From: Paracoccaceae bacterium
GTDB lineage: Bacteria; Pseudomonadota; Alphaproteobacteria; Rhodobacterales; Rhodobacteraceae
Direction: 5' to 3'
Assembly (NCBI GenBank): GCA_022448245.1
Contig: JAKVCO010000002.1
Coordinates: 59,373 to 123,372, forward strand
DNA length: 64,000 nucleotides
A program made the translations under genes and the position numbers. The notes under the pieces are model-generated. The model did no database searches. It was not told the DNA's origin and worked only from the letters and a program-made list of their open reading frames with translations. Below are positions 33,902-43,401 of the stretch, piece after piece (within the stretch, counting starts at the first letter, position 1; each line of letters starts with the position of its first letter).

Positions 33902-35119
33902 CTAGCGCAGGATCAGCGAAGACGTTTCAACGTCCTCGTCAGCGATGTCACGCAGCGCCTCCCCAGGCTGTGGGGCTGCAAGCGGTGTGACGATCAAGCG
34001 ATCGCCGAATTCGAGATCCGTGATGCGGACGTAAGATGTCTCCCCATCCACATGCACACGCTCTGCCGGATGAAAGACGAGCTGCCCGTCCCGGTAGAGC
34101 CAAATCTCACCCCCCCCATTGCGCAGTGCGGTTGAAGGGATGCCGTAGGTGTTCTCCGGCTGGATGCCTTCCACGACGACCCGGGCATAGGCATTGATCA
34201 ACGCGGGCGGCGCGCCCGATGCCAGCACGACATTGGCTTCTTGCCGGTCGAGCAAGGCAATCGTAACGGTCAGCGTGCGGGTCCGTGGATCAAGGGCGGG
34301 GTCGATGCGCTTGAGCTCGGCCGTCCACGTCTTTTCCACGCCGGCGAAATCGATGGCGACCGTGGCAGGCGCAGTGCCGCGCTCAAAGAGACCGGGGATC
34401 AGCGCGGCATCACTTTCGCGGATGGCGATGCTCACCTCCATCCGGTCGTTGGTGTAGATCTGCGCGATGGGCGCCCCACCGGCCACGACATTCCCGATCT
34501 CGGCGTCCTTGGTCTGGACCGCCCCGTCAAATGGCGCGCGAACAATCTTGTTCTCAAGCGCAATTTCGGCGGAGACGAGCTGCGCGCGCTGGCCCTGAAG
34601 GTTTGCGCGAACCTCGTCGCGCTGACCCAGCAGGTCATCGACGGTGGCCTGCGATACCGCGTTGCGCTCCCGCAGATTCTCGGCGCGGGTCAGCTGAGTT
34701 TCAATTAGATCGAGCCGAGCCTCGGTGGCCGCGATTGAAGCGCGCGACTGCTCGATCTGGGCGCGTTCGGCTGAGGCTTCGATCTCCACGAGAACATCGC
34801 CCTCGGAGAAGCGACCACGATCTGTGATGGCGGGATGCAGCGTAACGATGCGGCCACCCGTGGGAGCAGAGACCGCCACGGTGCGGAAGGGTTCGACAAA
34901 GCCCTCGCCTCGAATTGGGAGCGGGCCAGTGATCGGCGCGAAAGCTGCCGTCTCCACCAATGTGATCGGGCGCTCAGCAGGTTCGGCCTCAACGACCTCC
35001 CGGTTTTCGCCAAGGTATTGGAAGCCAAAGAAGCCAGCCGCGATGATGGCCGCCGCGACACCCAACCAAAAAAGCTCGCGAATTGCGCGCCCAACGAATC
35101 TCAGAACCTTGCCAATCAT
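33902..35119 (-). CDS. RND efflux periplasmic adaptor subunit
   Basis: This 405-residue membrane-fusion protein is anchored by one N-terminal helix (VAAAIIAAGFFGFQYLG, residues ~20-37). It contains a biotinyl-lipoyl-like half (GGRIVTLHPAITDRGRFSEG), a coiled-coil hairpin (QIEQSRASIAATEARLDLIE to LENKIVRAPFDGAV), beta-barrel and C-terminal regions. It is 9 bases upstream of the permease gene, forming one operon. The substrate is not inferable. Confidence 0.9.
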   Translation of the reverse strand: MIGKVLRFVGRAIRELFWLGVAAAIIAAGFFGFQYLGENREVVEAEPAERPITLVETAAFAPITGPLPIRGEGFVEPFRTVAVSAPTGGRIVTLHPAITDRGRFSEGDVLVEIEASAERAQIEQSRASIAATEARLDLIETQLTRAENLRERNAVSQATVDDLLGQRDEVRANLQGQRAQLVSAEIALENKIVRAPFDGAVQTKDAEIGNVVAGGAPIAQIYTNDRMEVSIAIRESDAALIPGLFERGTAPATVAIDFAGVEKTWTAELKRIDPALDPRTRTLTVTIALLDRQEANVVLASGAPPALINAYARVVVEGIQPENTYGIPSTALRNGGGEIWLYRDGQLVFHPAERVHVDGETSYVRITDLEFGDRLIVTPLAAPQPGEALRDIADEDVETSSLILR

Positions 35120-35333
35120 GTCAGCTCCCGCCGCCTCGCCTGTCCTAGGGTGACCCGCCGGTCACGATTTTGAGGATATTGAAGGAGCTACGCAGTCGGG
35201 GGCCACTTGGATCGATAAAGGGCCCGCATTTCGCGGTTGCGGCGGCGCACAAGCGCTGTGCGCACAAAAAACACCCGAAAGCGCGGCTCTGAGATTGGAA
35301 AGCAAGGAGTTCCGGGGCGACGGACGCACCTCA

Positions 35334-35365
35334 CCCGCAAATATCAGTTAGCTAATATTTCCGGG
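35334..35365 (-). terminator. Hairpin just downstream of tRNA-Leu
   Basis: There is a stem CCCG+AAATAT / ATATTT+CGGG with one internal mismatch and a 10-nt loop, starting 5 bases after the tRNA 3' end on the minus strand. It lacks a long T run. It could be a processing or termination signal. Confidence 0.4.
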
Positions 35366-35370
35366 TGGTT

Positions 35371-35457
35371 TGGTGCGGTCGAGAGGACTCGAACCTCCAC
35401 GGGAGTTACCCCACAGCGACCTCAACGCTGCGCGTCTACCAGTTCCGCCACGACCGC
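35371..35457 (-). tRNA. tRNA-Leu(GAG)
   Basis: The minus strand folds as a class II tRNA of 87 nt including encoded CCA. The acceptor stem is GCGGTCG / CGACCGC with discriminator A. The D-arm begins TGGCGGAACTGGTAGACG, the anticodon stem-loop is CAGCG-TTGAGGT-CGCTG (anticodon GAG), there is a long variable arm, and the T-loop is GGTTCGAGTCC. The anticodon reads CUC/CUU leucine codons. Confidence 0.95.
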
Positions 35458-35599
35458 ATCTGAGCTGGTGCGGGGCGTGTAGCGCCTCCCAACGGGGGCG
35501 GCAAGAGCCTTTTTGCACAGTTTAAAAACTAGCCCCCCAGCGGGCCCCGGAAGCGATCAGCCACTTGAAGCTGAGCCCCGCACAGGGCATCTGCACTAC

Positions 35600-36250
35600 A
35601 TGGTTGAATGGCGCATTTCCAAAGACCTCGTTTCCTACGAAGACGCGCTCGCCGAGATGGAGGCGCGCGCCGCTGCCATTCGCAATGACGGCGCTGAGGA
35701 GCTCGTCTGGTTCCTCGAACATCCGCCTCTTTATACCGCTGGCACCTCAGCCAAACGCGAAGACCTCAAAGATGCGGAGCGATTCCCAGTCTTTGATGTG
35801 AGCCGCGGCGGGCAATACACCTACCATGGCCCCGGGCAGCGCGTGATCTACACCATGCTCGATGTCGCCGCGCGCGGCCGCGATGTGCGCCGCTTTGTGC
35901 AGGACCTTGAGGCTTGGGTGATCACAACGCTCGAAGAATTCGGCCTTACCGGTCACATCCGCGACGGACGCGTGGGCGTCTGGATCGAACGCCCCGAAAA
36001 GCCAACCCTGCCCGATGGCAGCATACGCGAAGACAAGATCGCGGCCATTGGCATCCGTTTGCGCAAATGGGTCAGCTTTCACGGCATCAGCATCAACGTT
36101 GAACCTGACCTCGAACATTTCGAGGGGATCGTTCCCTGCGGCATTAGCGACCACGGGGTCACGTCACTGGTCGATTTGGGTCTGCCAGTTACGATGGTTG
36201 ACCTCGACGTGGCCCTGCAGGGAACATTCGAGAGGTTTTTCCCGGACTAA
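35600..36250 (+). CDS. lipB: Lipoyl(octanoyl) transferase LipB
   Basis: This 216-residue enzyme transfers octanoyl groups from acyl carrier protein to lipoyl domains. Diagnostic motifs are [12 protein letters not shown] (residues 69-80), the catalytic Lys in [10 protein letters not shown] (K146) and the catalytic Cys in [16 protein letters not shown] (C180). An insert of about 12 residues ([12 protein letters not shown]) precedes the Lys, as common in alphaproteobacteria. ATG 35600 gives the family's usual length; the frame is open from TTG 35513, which would add 29 residues. Confidence 0.93.
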   Translation: MVEWRISKDLVSYEDALAEMEARAAAIRNDGAEELVWFLEHPPLYTAGTSAKREDLKDAERFPVFDVSRGGQYTYHGPGQRVIYTMLDVAARGRDVRRFVQDLEAWVITTLEEFGLTGHIRDGRVGVWIERPEKPTLPDGSIREDKIAAIGIRLRKWVSFHGISINVEPDLEHFEGIVPCGISDHGVTSLVDLGLPVTMVDLDVALQGTFERFFPD

Positions 36251-36267
36251 GCCTTGAGGAGGCGAGC

Positions 36268-37116
36268 ATGCTCACAAAGATCGGCCACGTCGAAGTCTGG
36301 CGCCTGCTGGACCTGCATGGGCCGTTCATGGACCCGAACCAGCTTTTCCCCAACGCGCCCGCAGATGTCGCGGAAATCATTGAAGATCTCGCCGCCGGGA
36401 GCATCTGTGCCCAGACCGGCCTCTTGATTCTTCCAGTTCAGGGCTTTCTTCTGAAAACGCCCAAGCGCACGATCTTGGTCGACAGCTGCGTCGGCAACCA
36501 CAAGACAGTTCCCGCCTATCCCGATTGGCATCAGAGGGATGACAGCAGGTTCATGGCCAGTCTCACCGCGGCGGGTCTGGCGCCTGCGGACGTCGACGTA
36601 TTGCTTTGCACGCATCTCCACACCGATCACGTTGGTTGGAACACAAAGCTCGAGGATGGGCGCTGGGTACCGACCTTCCCGAATGCCCGCTACGTCCTGC
36701 CCCATGCCGACGAGGCGCATCACCGCCAAAGCGAGACAGACCTGTATCAAGAGAGTGTGCTGCCGGTCATTGCGAACGGCCAAGCCGAGATGATTGAGGC
36801 ACCTGCTCAGCTAAGCGACGAAGTTCACCTTATCCTAACGCCTGGACACACGCCGGGCCATGTATCCGTCCTGATCGATGATGGAGATGCGCGGGCCCTG
36901 ATCACTGGCGACGCCCTGCATTCCAGCGCGCAATGCTCGCACCCCGACTGGCACTTCAAATTCGATGCCGCTCCGGAAGAAGCCGTGGCTACGCGCCGGG
37001 AGTTGCTGGAGAAATCCGCTGAGGAGCGGCGCCTTGTCATCGGCAGTCACTTTGCGCTGCCCTCTCTGGGTCATGTCGACCGCAAGGAAGATGCCTTCCG
37101 TTTCCTTCCGCTCTGA
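36268..37116 (+). CDS. Metallo-beta-lactamase-fold hydrolase
   Basis: This 282-residue MBL-fold protein has a complete zinc site: CTHLHTDHVGWNT (HxHxDH), LTPGHTPGHVSV, ALITGDALHSSAQC and a final GSHFALPSLGH. The subgroup is like quorum-quenching lactonases and related hydrolases. GAGGAG precedes ATG 36268, 17 bases after lipB, so the pair may be co-transcribed. The substrate is unknown. Confidence 0.88.
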   Translation: MLTKIGHVEVWRLLDLHGPFMDPNQLFPNAPADVAEIIEDLAAGSICAQTGLLILPVQGFLLKTPKRTILVDSCVGNHKTVPAYPDWHQRDDSRFMASLTAAGLAPADVDVLLCTHLHTDHVGWNTKLEDGRWVPTFPNARYVLPHADEAHHRQSETDLYQESVLPVIANGQAEMIEAPAQLSDEVHLILTPGHTPGHVSVLIDDGDARALITGDALHSSAQCSHPDWHFKFDAAPEEAVATRRELLEKSAEERRLVIGSHFALPSLGHVDRKEDAFRFLPL

Positions 37117-37300
37117 CACTTGCCGGCCTGCTTTGAGCGGTCCGTCTCCAAGGTCAGTGTGCGCATCTGTCGCGCCGTATTTGCGGAATGGGCGAAGTGC
37201 CGCGTTGCACGCATTAGCATACCGACGATAGGAACCTTTCAAGGGAGAAGCGCGAGGAGAGACTCGCGCCAGTCCGCAACGTAAACTTTGGGGAGACCCC

Positions 37301-38974
37301 ATGGCAGACGCAGCCGTTCACGGTCACGAGCACGAAGACGAACGTGACTTCTTCACCCGCTGGTTCATGTCCACCAACCACAAGGACATTGGCATCCTCT
37401 ATCTTCTCGTAGGGGGCCTTACCGGCTTTATCTCAGTCGCGTTCACGATCTACATGCGTATGGAGCTCATGGAGCCCGGCGTGCAGTTCATGTGTATGGA
37501 AGGCGCGCGCCTCACGGCTGCGACTGTCGAAAACTGTACACCGAACGGCCACCTCTGGAACGTTTTGATCACGGCGCATGGCGTCCTGATGATGTTCTTT
37601 GTGGTTATTCCGGCCCTTTTCGGCGGCTTCGGGAACTACTTCATGCCGCTTCAGATCGGCGCGCCGGACATGGCGTTCCCACGTCTGAACAACCTTTCTT
37701 TCTGGATGTATGTCGCTGGTACCTCCCTCGCCGTGGCTTCGGTCTTCGCGCCGGGTGGTAACGATCAGCTTGGTTCTGGCGTGGGCTGGGTTCTTTACCC
37801 ACCGCTTTCGACCAACGAAGGCGGCATGTCGATGGACCTCGCGATCTTCGCAGTTCACCTCTCTGGTGCCTCGTCAATCCTCGGCGCGATCAACATGATC
37901 ACGACCTTCCTAAACATGCGCGCACCGGGCATGACGCTCTTCAAAGTGCCGCTGTTCTCCTGGTCGATCTTCGTGACGTCCTGGCTGATCCTGCTGGCTC
38001 TGCCCGTTCTCGCCGGCGCCATCACCATGCTGCTGACGGATCGTAACTTCGGCACCACGTTCTTTGATCCGTCGGGAGGCGGCGACCCGATCCTCTACCA
38101 GCACATCCTGTGGTTCTTCGGTCACCCCGAAGTTTACATCGTGATCCTGCCGGGCTTCGGCATCATCTCGCACGTCATCGCAACCTTCTCGAAGAAGCCG
38201 ATCTTTGGCTACCTGCCGATGGTCTGGGCGATCATCGCGATTGGTGCCCTGGGCTTCGTAGTGTGGGCGCACCACATGTACACGGTAGGCATGTCGCTGA
38301 CGCAGCAGTCCTACTTCATGCTGGCCACGATGGTGATTGCGGTTCCCACCGGCGTTAAGATTTTCTCCTGGATCGCGACGATGTGGGGCGGCTCGATCGA
38401 ATTCAAAACCCCGATGCTCTGGGCCGTAGGCTTTGTCTTCATGTTCACCGTGGGTGGCGTGACCGGTATCGTTCTGTCCCAGGCGGGCGTCGACCGCGCC
38501 TATCACGATACCTATTACGTGGTGGCGCACTTTCACTACGTGATGGCGATCGCTGCGGCCTTCGCAATATTCGCGGGCTGCTACTTCTACGTCCCGAAGA
38601 TGACGGGCCGCATGTACCCTGAATGGGCAGGCAAGGTTCACTTCTGGGCGTTCTTCATCGGCACGAACATCACGTTCTTCCCGCAGCACTTCCTGGGTCG
38701 TCAGGGCATGCCGCGCCGTTACATCGACTACCCCGAGGCATTCGCCTACTGGAACTACTGGTCCTCGATGGGCGCTTTCCTGAGCTTCGCGTCGTTCCTC
38801 TTCTTCATCGGCATCATGGCCTACACGGTCTTCGCCGGTCGCAAGATCAACGCCGCAAACCCCTGGAACGAGTGGGCCGATACGCTGGAGTGGACGCTGC
38901 CCTCTCCGCCGCCGGAGCACACCTTTGAAACTCTTCCAAAACAAGAAGAGTGGGATAAAGGCCCAGCGCACTAA
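37301..38974 (+). CDS. ctaD: Cytochrome c oxidase subunit I (aa3-type)
   Basis: This 557-residue, 12-helix haem-copper oxidase catalytic subunit begins with [15 protein letters not shown]. Ligands: [20 protein letters not shown] (haem a His), [17 protein letters not shown] (CuB His cross-linked Tyr), [10 protein letters not shown] (two CuB His) and [13 protein letters not shown] (haem a3 and haem a His). The YIVILPGFG and DRNFGT features fit A-type oxidases. GGGGAG lies upstream of ATG 37301. Other cta genes are not adjacent, an arrangement often seen in Roseobacters. A strong terminator follows. Confidence 0.97.
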   Translation: MADAAVHGHEHEDERDFFTRWFMSTNHKDIGILYLLVGGLTGFISVAFTIYMRMELMEPGVQFMCMEGARLTAATVENCTPNGHLWNVLITAHGVLMMFFVVIPALFGGFGNYFMPLQIGAPDMAFPRLNNLSFWMYVAGTSLAVASVFAPGGNDQLGSGVGWVLYPPLSTNEGGMSMDLAIFAVHLSGASSILGAINMITTFLNMRAPGMTLFKVPLFSWSIFVTSWLILLALPVLAGAITMLLTDRNFGTTFFDPSGGGDPILYQHILWFFGHPEVYIVILPGFGIISHVIATFSKKPIFGYLPMVWAIIAIGALGFVVWAHHMYTVGMSLTQQSYFMLATMVIAVPTGVKIFSWIATMWGGSIEFKTPMLWAVGFVFMFTVGGVTGIVLSQAGVDRAYHDTYYVVAHFHYVMAIAAAFAIFAGCYFYVPKMTGRMYPEWAGKVHFWAFFIGTNITFFPQHFLGRQGMPRRYIDYPEAFAYWNYWSSMGAFLSFASFLFFIGIMAYTVFAGRKINAANPWNEWADTLEWTLPSPPPEHTFETLPKQEEWDKGPAH

Positions 38975-38981
38975 GTACCAA

Positions 38982-39009
38982 AAAAGGGCCCGCATCGCCG
39001 GGCCCTTTT
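38982..39009 (+). terminator. Rho-independent terminator after ctaD
   Basis: A perfect 11-bp stem AAAAGGGCCCG (38982-38992) / CGGGCCCTTTT (38999-39009) with a 6-nt loop lies 8 bases after the ctaD stop. Confidence 0.9.
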
Positions 39010-39026
39010 CTTTAGGAGACGCAGCA

Positions 39027-39521
39027 ATGCCCTACCATTGGAATGAAGAGATAAGCGGCTCGAAAGAGCTGTCTCTTTGGCCGCATCGTTCGATGAGTGC
39101 CAAGGGCTTCGTGCTCTTCATGGGGGTAACGATGGCGCTGTGGTCCCTCCCCCTGATCAGCCTCGCGGGCACCGTCGCCTTCTGGTGGATGCTGCCCTTC
39201 GTTCTGCTGACGATCGGGCTGTTGTGGTGGCTCATTCAGCGCAACTACCGCGACGCGCAGCTCACCGAGACGTTGCGCATCAGCGCGCGCGAGACATCAC
39301 TGCACCGCGAGAACCCCCGCGGACCCGCGCAAGAATGGGCCTGCAATACGCATTGGGTCAGCGTGCACATGCGTGAAGACAACAAGTACCTGCCCCACTA
39401 CGTGACACTGAAAGGCGCCGGACGTGAGGTCGAGATCGGCGCCTTCCTCAGCGAGGATGAGCGCCTTGAGTTGTACGATGAGCTGATGGAGCGTTTCGCG
39501 GCGGCGAAGTCGAACCCTTAG
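39027..39521 (+). CDS. DUF2244 membrane protein
   Basis: This 164-residue protein starts at ATG 39027, preceded by AGGAGA. Two close membrane helices (GFVLFMGVTMALWSLPLISL and WMLPFVLLTIGLLWWLI) are followed by a cytoplasmic domain with VSVHMREDNKYLPHYVTLKG and REVEIGAFLSEDERLELYDEL, the DUF2244 pattern. It commonly neighbours cytochrome oxidase genes in alphaproteobacteria; its function is unknown. It lies immediately downstream of the ctaD terminator and converges with the yqeY-like gene with a 3-base overlap. Confidence 0.87.
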   Translation: MPYHWNEEISGSKELSLWPHRSMSAKGFVLFMGVTMALWSLPLISLAGTVAFWWMLPFVLLTIGLLWWLIQRNYRDAQLTETLRISARETSLHRENPRGPAQEWACNTHWVSVHMREDNKYLPHYVTLKGAGREVEIGAFLSEDERLELYDELMERFAAAKSNP

Positions 39522-39976
39522 CCGAGCTGCCCTTTGACGAGAGCGCCGACTTTCCCGAAATCGAGCTGACCGGTGTATTTGGCCTTCAGCGCGCCCATGA
39601 CCTTGCCCATGTCGCGCAGCGACTCGGCACCGGTTTCGGCGATGGCAGCCTTAATCGCGGCTTCGGTCTCGGCCTCGTCGAGCTGCTTGGGGAGGTAATC
39701 CTCAAGGAAGACGATCTCGGCGCGTTCTTTTTCGGCAAGCTCGATCCGCCCGCCTTCTTCGTAGACTTTGGCGCTCTCGATCCGCTGCTTCACCATCTTG
39801 CCGAGGAGCGCGAGAATCTCTTCTTCGCCCACTTGGTCGCCGCGACCTTCGGTGCGGGCCACGATATCACGCTCCTTGAGCGCAGCATTCACCAGGCGCA
39901 GCGTCTGCAGACGCTCCTTCTCACCCGATTTCATCGCGTCTTTGACGCCGTTCGTCAGTCGTTCGCGCAGGCCCAT
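39518..39976 (-). CDS. YqeY/GatB-tail domain protein
   Basis: This 152-residue helical protein begins MGLRERLTNGVKDAMKSGEK. Motifs LQTLRLVNAALKERDIVARTE, YEEGGRIELAEKERAEIVFLEDYLPKQL (split across residues 75-102) and MGKVMGALKAKYTGQLDFGKV match the YqeY family, related to the tRNA-binding tail of GatB. ATG 39976 is chosen over the frame to 40075 because GAGGGAA lies upstream. It may influence tRNA-dependent amidation; its role is unproven. Confidence 0.9.
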   Translation of the reverse strand: MGLRERLTNGVKDAMKSGEKERLQTLRLVNAALKERDIVARTEGRGDQVGEEEILALLGKMVKQRIESAKVYEEGGRIELAEKERAEIVFLEDYLPKQLDEAETEAAIKAAIAETGAESLRDMGKVMGALKAKYTGQLDFGKVGALVKGQLG

Positions 39977-40183
39977 GGGCTTCCCTCGCCTCCCATTTCT
40001 CAGAGCAGGGCATATACGCGTCGCAGAGTGCGAAAACAACGGGTCAGTGCACTTGACCCCGCCGCGCCCCTTCACTACCCCACGGAAAGTTTGCAGAGCT
40101 GGTTGCCTGCCGCGCTCGAGAGAGCCTGCTGCTCGCAGTCCCGCCGCACAAAGCCGCTCAGGCGCTGGATGAGGAGTTGAGCC

Positions 40184-41344
40184 ATGTCAGACCTACCCAA
40201 ACCAACCGCCTGTCTCGTTCTTGCCGATGGTACGATCTTCATGGGCCATGGCTTTGGCGCTAAGGGCCAGACTGAGGCAGAGCTTTGCTTCAACACGGCA
40301 ATGACCGGCTATCAGGAAATCATGACGGACCCATCCTACGCAGGCCAGATCGTCACCTTCACCTTTCCGCACATCGGCAACACCGGCGTGAACGCGGAAG
40401 ACGATGAAACGGCGAACCCTGTGGCCGCGGGCATGGTTGTTAAGTGGGATCCGACGGACCCCTCCAACTGGCGCGCGCAGGAAAAGCTGCAGGATTGGCT
40501 CGCCAAGCGGGGCCGGATCGGTATCGGCAGCATTGATACGCGCCGCCTGACCCGCGCCATCCGCCAGCAAGGGGCCCCACATGCGGCGATGGCCCACGAT
40601 CCAGAGGGTAACTTCGATATCGAAGCGCTCGTGGCAGCAGCTCGCGCCTTCCCGGGCCTCGAAGGGCTCGACCTCGCCAAGGATGTCACCTGCGCGCAGT
40701 CCTACCGTTGGGACGAGATGCGGTGGGCCTGGCCTGAAGGTTACACGCGCCAGGAGGCGCCCAAGCACAAGGTCGTCGCCATCGACTACGGCGCCAAGCG
40801 TAACATCCTGCGCTGCCTCGCCTCGGCGGGCTGTGACGTGACGGTGCTGCCTGCGACGGCGACCGCCGCAGACGTGCTCAGCCATTCCCCGGACGGCCTT
40901 TTCCTGTCGAACGGTCCCGGTGATCCGGCGGCTACCGGCGAATACGCGGTGCCGATGATCAAGGAACTCATGGAGAAGACCGAAATGCCGATCTTCGGCA
41001 TCTGCCTCGGTCACCAAATGCTCGCACTGGCGCTCGGCGCCAAGACCGTGAAGATGAACCACGGCCACCACGGCGCGAACCACCCTGTGAAGGAGGTCGA
41101 AACCGGCAAGGTGGAGATCACCTCCATGAACCACGGTTTCACTGTCGACAGCCAGACGCTGCCCGAAGGTGTGCTTGAGACGCATGTGAGCCTCTTTGAC
41201 GGCTCCAACTGTGGTATTCGGGTTGCTGATCGGCCGATCTATTCGGTCCAGCACCACCCCGAAGCATCTCCCGGCCCTCAAGACAGCTTCTACCTGTTCG
41301 AGCGCTTTGCTGAGGCTATGGCCGCCCGCGAAAAGGTGTCGTAG
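40184..41344 (+). CDS. carA: Carbamoyl-phosphate synthase small subunit
   Basis: This 386-residue glutaminase subunit has the N-terminal CPSase_sm domain (LVLADGTIFMGHGFGAKGQTEAELCFNTAMTGYQEIMTDPSYAGQ, spread over residues 11-55) and a class I glutamine amidotransferase domain. The latter has IFGICLGHQMLALALG (nucleophile Cys), MNHGHHGANHP and QHHPEASPGPQDS (catalytic His-Glu). It supplies ammonia to CarB for carbamoyl phosphate used in arginine and pyrimidine synthesis. carB is not in the window. Confidence 0.96.
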   Translation: MSDLPKPTACLVLADGTIFMGHGFGAKGQTEAELCFNTAMTGYQEIMTDPSYAGQIVTFTFPHIGNTGVNAEDDETANPVAAGMVVKWDPTDPSNWRAQEKLQDWLAKRGRIGIGSIDTRRLTRAIRQQGAPHAAMAHDPEGNFDIEALVAAARAFPGLEGLDLAKDVTCAQSYRWDEMRWAWPEGYTRQEAPKHKVVAIDYGAKRNILRCLASAGCDVTVLPATATAADVLSHSPDGLFLSNGPGDPAATGEYAVPMIKELMEKTEMPIFGICLGHQMLALALGAKTVKMNHGHHGANHPVKEVETGKVEITSMNHGFTVDSQTLPEGVLETHVSLFDGSNCGIRVADRPIYSVQHHPEASPGPQDSFYLFERFAEAMAAREKVS

Positions 41345-41421
41345 CAGCGGGCTCCTTCGCCCGTTAACGGCCTCTTAACCAAGATCACCGAAAACTGCTC
41401 CCCTGTAGAGGGGAGTTTGAC

Positions 41422-43401
41422 ATGGCGCCACTTGCGCCCATCGAGAGTGGAGCGCTGCGCTCAGCCGTTGAGGTACGCGACACACGCGCCTTGCCGGCCA
41501 ACAAGCGCGGCAAACCCCGTGATTTGCTCGACGAGCTCGTTCGGAAAGGCACGCTTTCCGTCGAGAGGGCTGCGTCTGTGCGCCGGGCTGCTGATCGCAC
41601 AGAGCTCGAACCGACAGATATTCTGATCAACCGACGCCTTGTGTCGGCAAAACTGATCGCCGCGGCGCGGGCCTCCCTTGCTCATGTTCAAGCCGTTGAC
41701 CTGACAGAGCACCCGCCAGAGCGTGGCCTCGCCGCCGTGCTTGGCGCGGCGCGGTGCATCGAACTCGGCGTCGCACCCTGGCGGCGCATGGGCAAAAAAA
41801 CGGTGGTCGTGGCCCCGTCCCGCGCGGTTTTCGAGGCTGCAATGCCAGAGCTCGTCGCGGCCTACGGCACCCCGCAGCTCGCCATTGCGCCAAGGGCGGA
41901 GATCACGGCTGCCGTCGCGCGCCAGAACCAGCGAACCCTTGCGACCCGGGCAGAGAGCCGCGTGGCACCCATTGACAGCTGCCGGACGTTGGGTCTGCCG
42001 AACTGGCCTCAACTCGCGCTCCTTAGCGGCGCGGTTCTCGCCATCGCCACACTGGCTGCGCCAGCGGCAGCGCTTGGCTTGTTGACGGCTTGGGCGCTCC
42101 TTACGCTCTTTGCGACACTACTTCTGAAAGTCGCCGCCGCGGGCGCCACGCTGTTTCAACGCCGCCCTCCTCAGACAGATCCCCCATACAAAGCCCTCAG
42201 CACCCAGGATCTGCCGCGTATCTCGGTGCTCGTTGCGCTCTACAAAGAGACCAATATTGCCGCCCATCTGATCGCCCGGCTGCAGAGGCTGAACTATCCA
42301 CGCGAGCGGCTGGAAGTTCTGCTGGTCACAGAAAGCGATGACCTCACTACGCAGGCCACGCTCAACGCCACTCATCTGCCCTTCTGGATGCAGCACGTCA
42401 CCGTGCCGCCGGGACGGGTAAAGACCAAGCCAAGGGCGCTGAACTACGCGCTCGACCACTGCACGGGCGACATCATAGGGGTCTATGACGCCGAGGACGC
42501 GCCAGAACCAGACCAGCTGCTTACCGTCGCTGCGCGATTCGCGGAGGCCGGAGAGGGTGTCGCCTGCCTGCAAGGAAGGCTCGATTACTACAACCCGCGC
42601 GCCAACTGGATCGCCCGCTGCTTTGCGCTGGAATACGCCGCATGGTTCCGCGTGCTTTTGCCGGGCCTCGCGCGCCTACGGCTGCCCGTTCCTCTGGGCG
42701 GCACAACGCTCTTCTTCCGGCGCAAACCGCTCTGCGAACTTGGCGCATGGGACGCGCACAACGTCACCGAAGATGCCGACCTTGGCCTCAGGCTCACACG
42801 GCGCGGCTACCGCACGGAGCTGGTGGACACGACGACCTACGAAGAAGCGAATTGCCGGGCATGGCCCTGGGTCAGACAACGCTCGCGCTGGTTGAAAGGC
42901 TACGCGATCACCTATGCCGTCCACATGCGCAATCCGCGCGCACTTTGGCGTGATCTTGGGCTCTGGGGTTTCCTGGGGGTGCAGGTCCTCTTTGCAGGAA
43001 CGCTGTCTCAGTTTCTTCTGGCGCCAGTTCTACTGTCGTTTTGGTTGGCGATCTTTGGGCTGCCCCATGCGGTGGCGGACATCATGGGCCCGGCTGCAAT
43101 GATATCACTGGCCATCGCCTTCATTGGCGCAGAGCTGATAAGCTGGGCAGTGACGGCGCTCGGGATATCTCGCAGCCGCCACAAGGGCCTCTGGCCGTGG
43201 ATACCCACGCTGATGATCTACTTCCCCATGGGAGCACTGGCGGCGCTGAAGGCGTTCTACGAACTCTTCGGAAAGCCCTTCTTCTGGGACAAAACAAGCC
43301 ACGGCATCAGCAAGGAGGAAAGCCTCGACCTGATCTCAGGTCAGCCGGTGCAGGTTACTCCGCTGCCTCAAACTTCAGGCGCGTCACAAAAGCCACGCTG
43401 A
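41422..43401 (+). CDS. Membrane GT2 glycosyltransferase with N-terminal T2SSE-like domain
   Basis: This 659-residue protein has an N-terminal ~190-residue cytoplasmic region (DLLDELVRKGTLSVERAASV, then IELGVAPWRRMGKKTVVV) that resembles the MshE/type II secretion E N-terminal fold found on some beta-glucan synthases. A helix pair follows near residues 195-235. The GT2 catalytic core has ISVLVALYKE, VYDAEDAPEPDQL (near 354), TEDADLGLRL (near 448) and QRSRWLKG (near 485), the D-D-D-QxxRW set of processive synthases. Further helices lie between residues 510 and 620. It probably makes an exported or cyclic glucan. Its 3' end overlaps the convergent GntR gene by 47 bases. Confidence 0.85.
   Translation: MAPLAPIESGALRSAVEVRDTRALPANKRGKPRDLLDELVRKGTLSVERAASVRRAADRTELEPTDILINRRLVSAKLIAAARASLAHVQAVDLTEHPPERGLAAVLGAARCIELGVAPWRRMGKKTVVVAPSRAVFEAAMPELVAAYGTPQLAIAPRAEITAAVARQNQRTLATRAESRVAPIDSCRTLGLPNWPQLALLSGAVLAIATLAAPAAALGLLTAWALLTLFATLLLKVAAAGATLFQRRPPQTDPPYKALSTQDLPRISVLVALYKETNIAAHLIARLQRLNYPRERLEVLLVTESDDLTTQATLNATHLPFWMQHVTVPPGRVKTKPRALNYALDHCTGDIIGVYDAEDAPEPDQLLTVAARFAEAGEGVACLQGRLDYYNPRANWIARCFALEYAAWFRVLLPGLARLRLPVPLGGTTLFFRRKPLCELGAWDAHNVTEDADLGLRLTRRGYRTELVDTTTYEEANCRAWPWVRQRSRWLKGYAITYAVHMRNPRALWRDLGLWGFLGVQVLFAGTLSQFLLAPVLLSFWLAIFGLPHAVADIMGPAAMISLAIAFIGAELISWAVTALGISRSRHKGLWPWIPTLMIYFPMGALAALKAFYELFGKPFFWDKTSHGISKEESLDLISGQPVQVTPLPQTSGASQKPR

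Noticed and set aside
37910..38995. 361-residue antisense frame over ctaD
   Set aside because: Shadow of ctaD; no recognisable motifs.
40193..41281. 362-residue antisense frame over carA
   Set aside because: Shadow of carA; carA carries all catalytic motifs.
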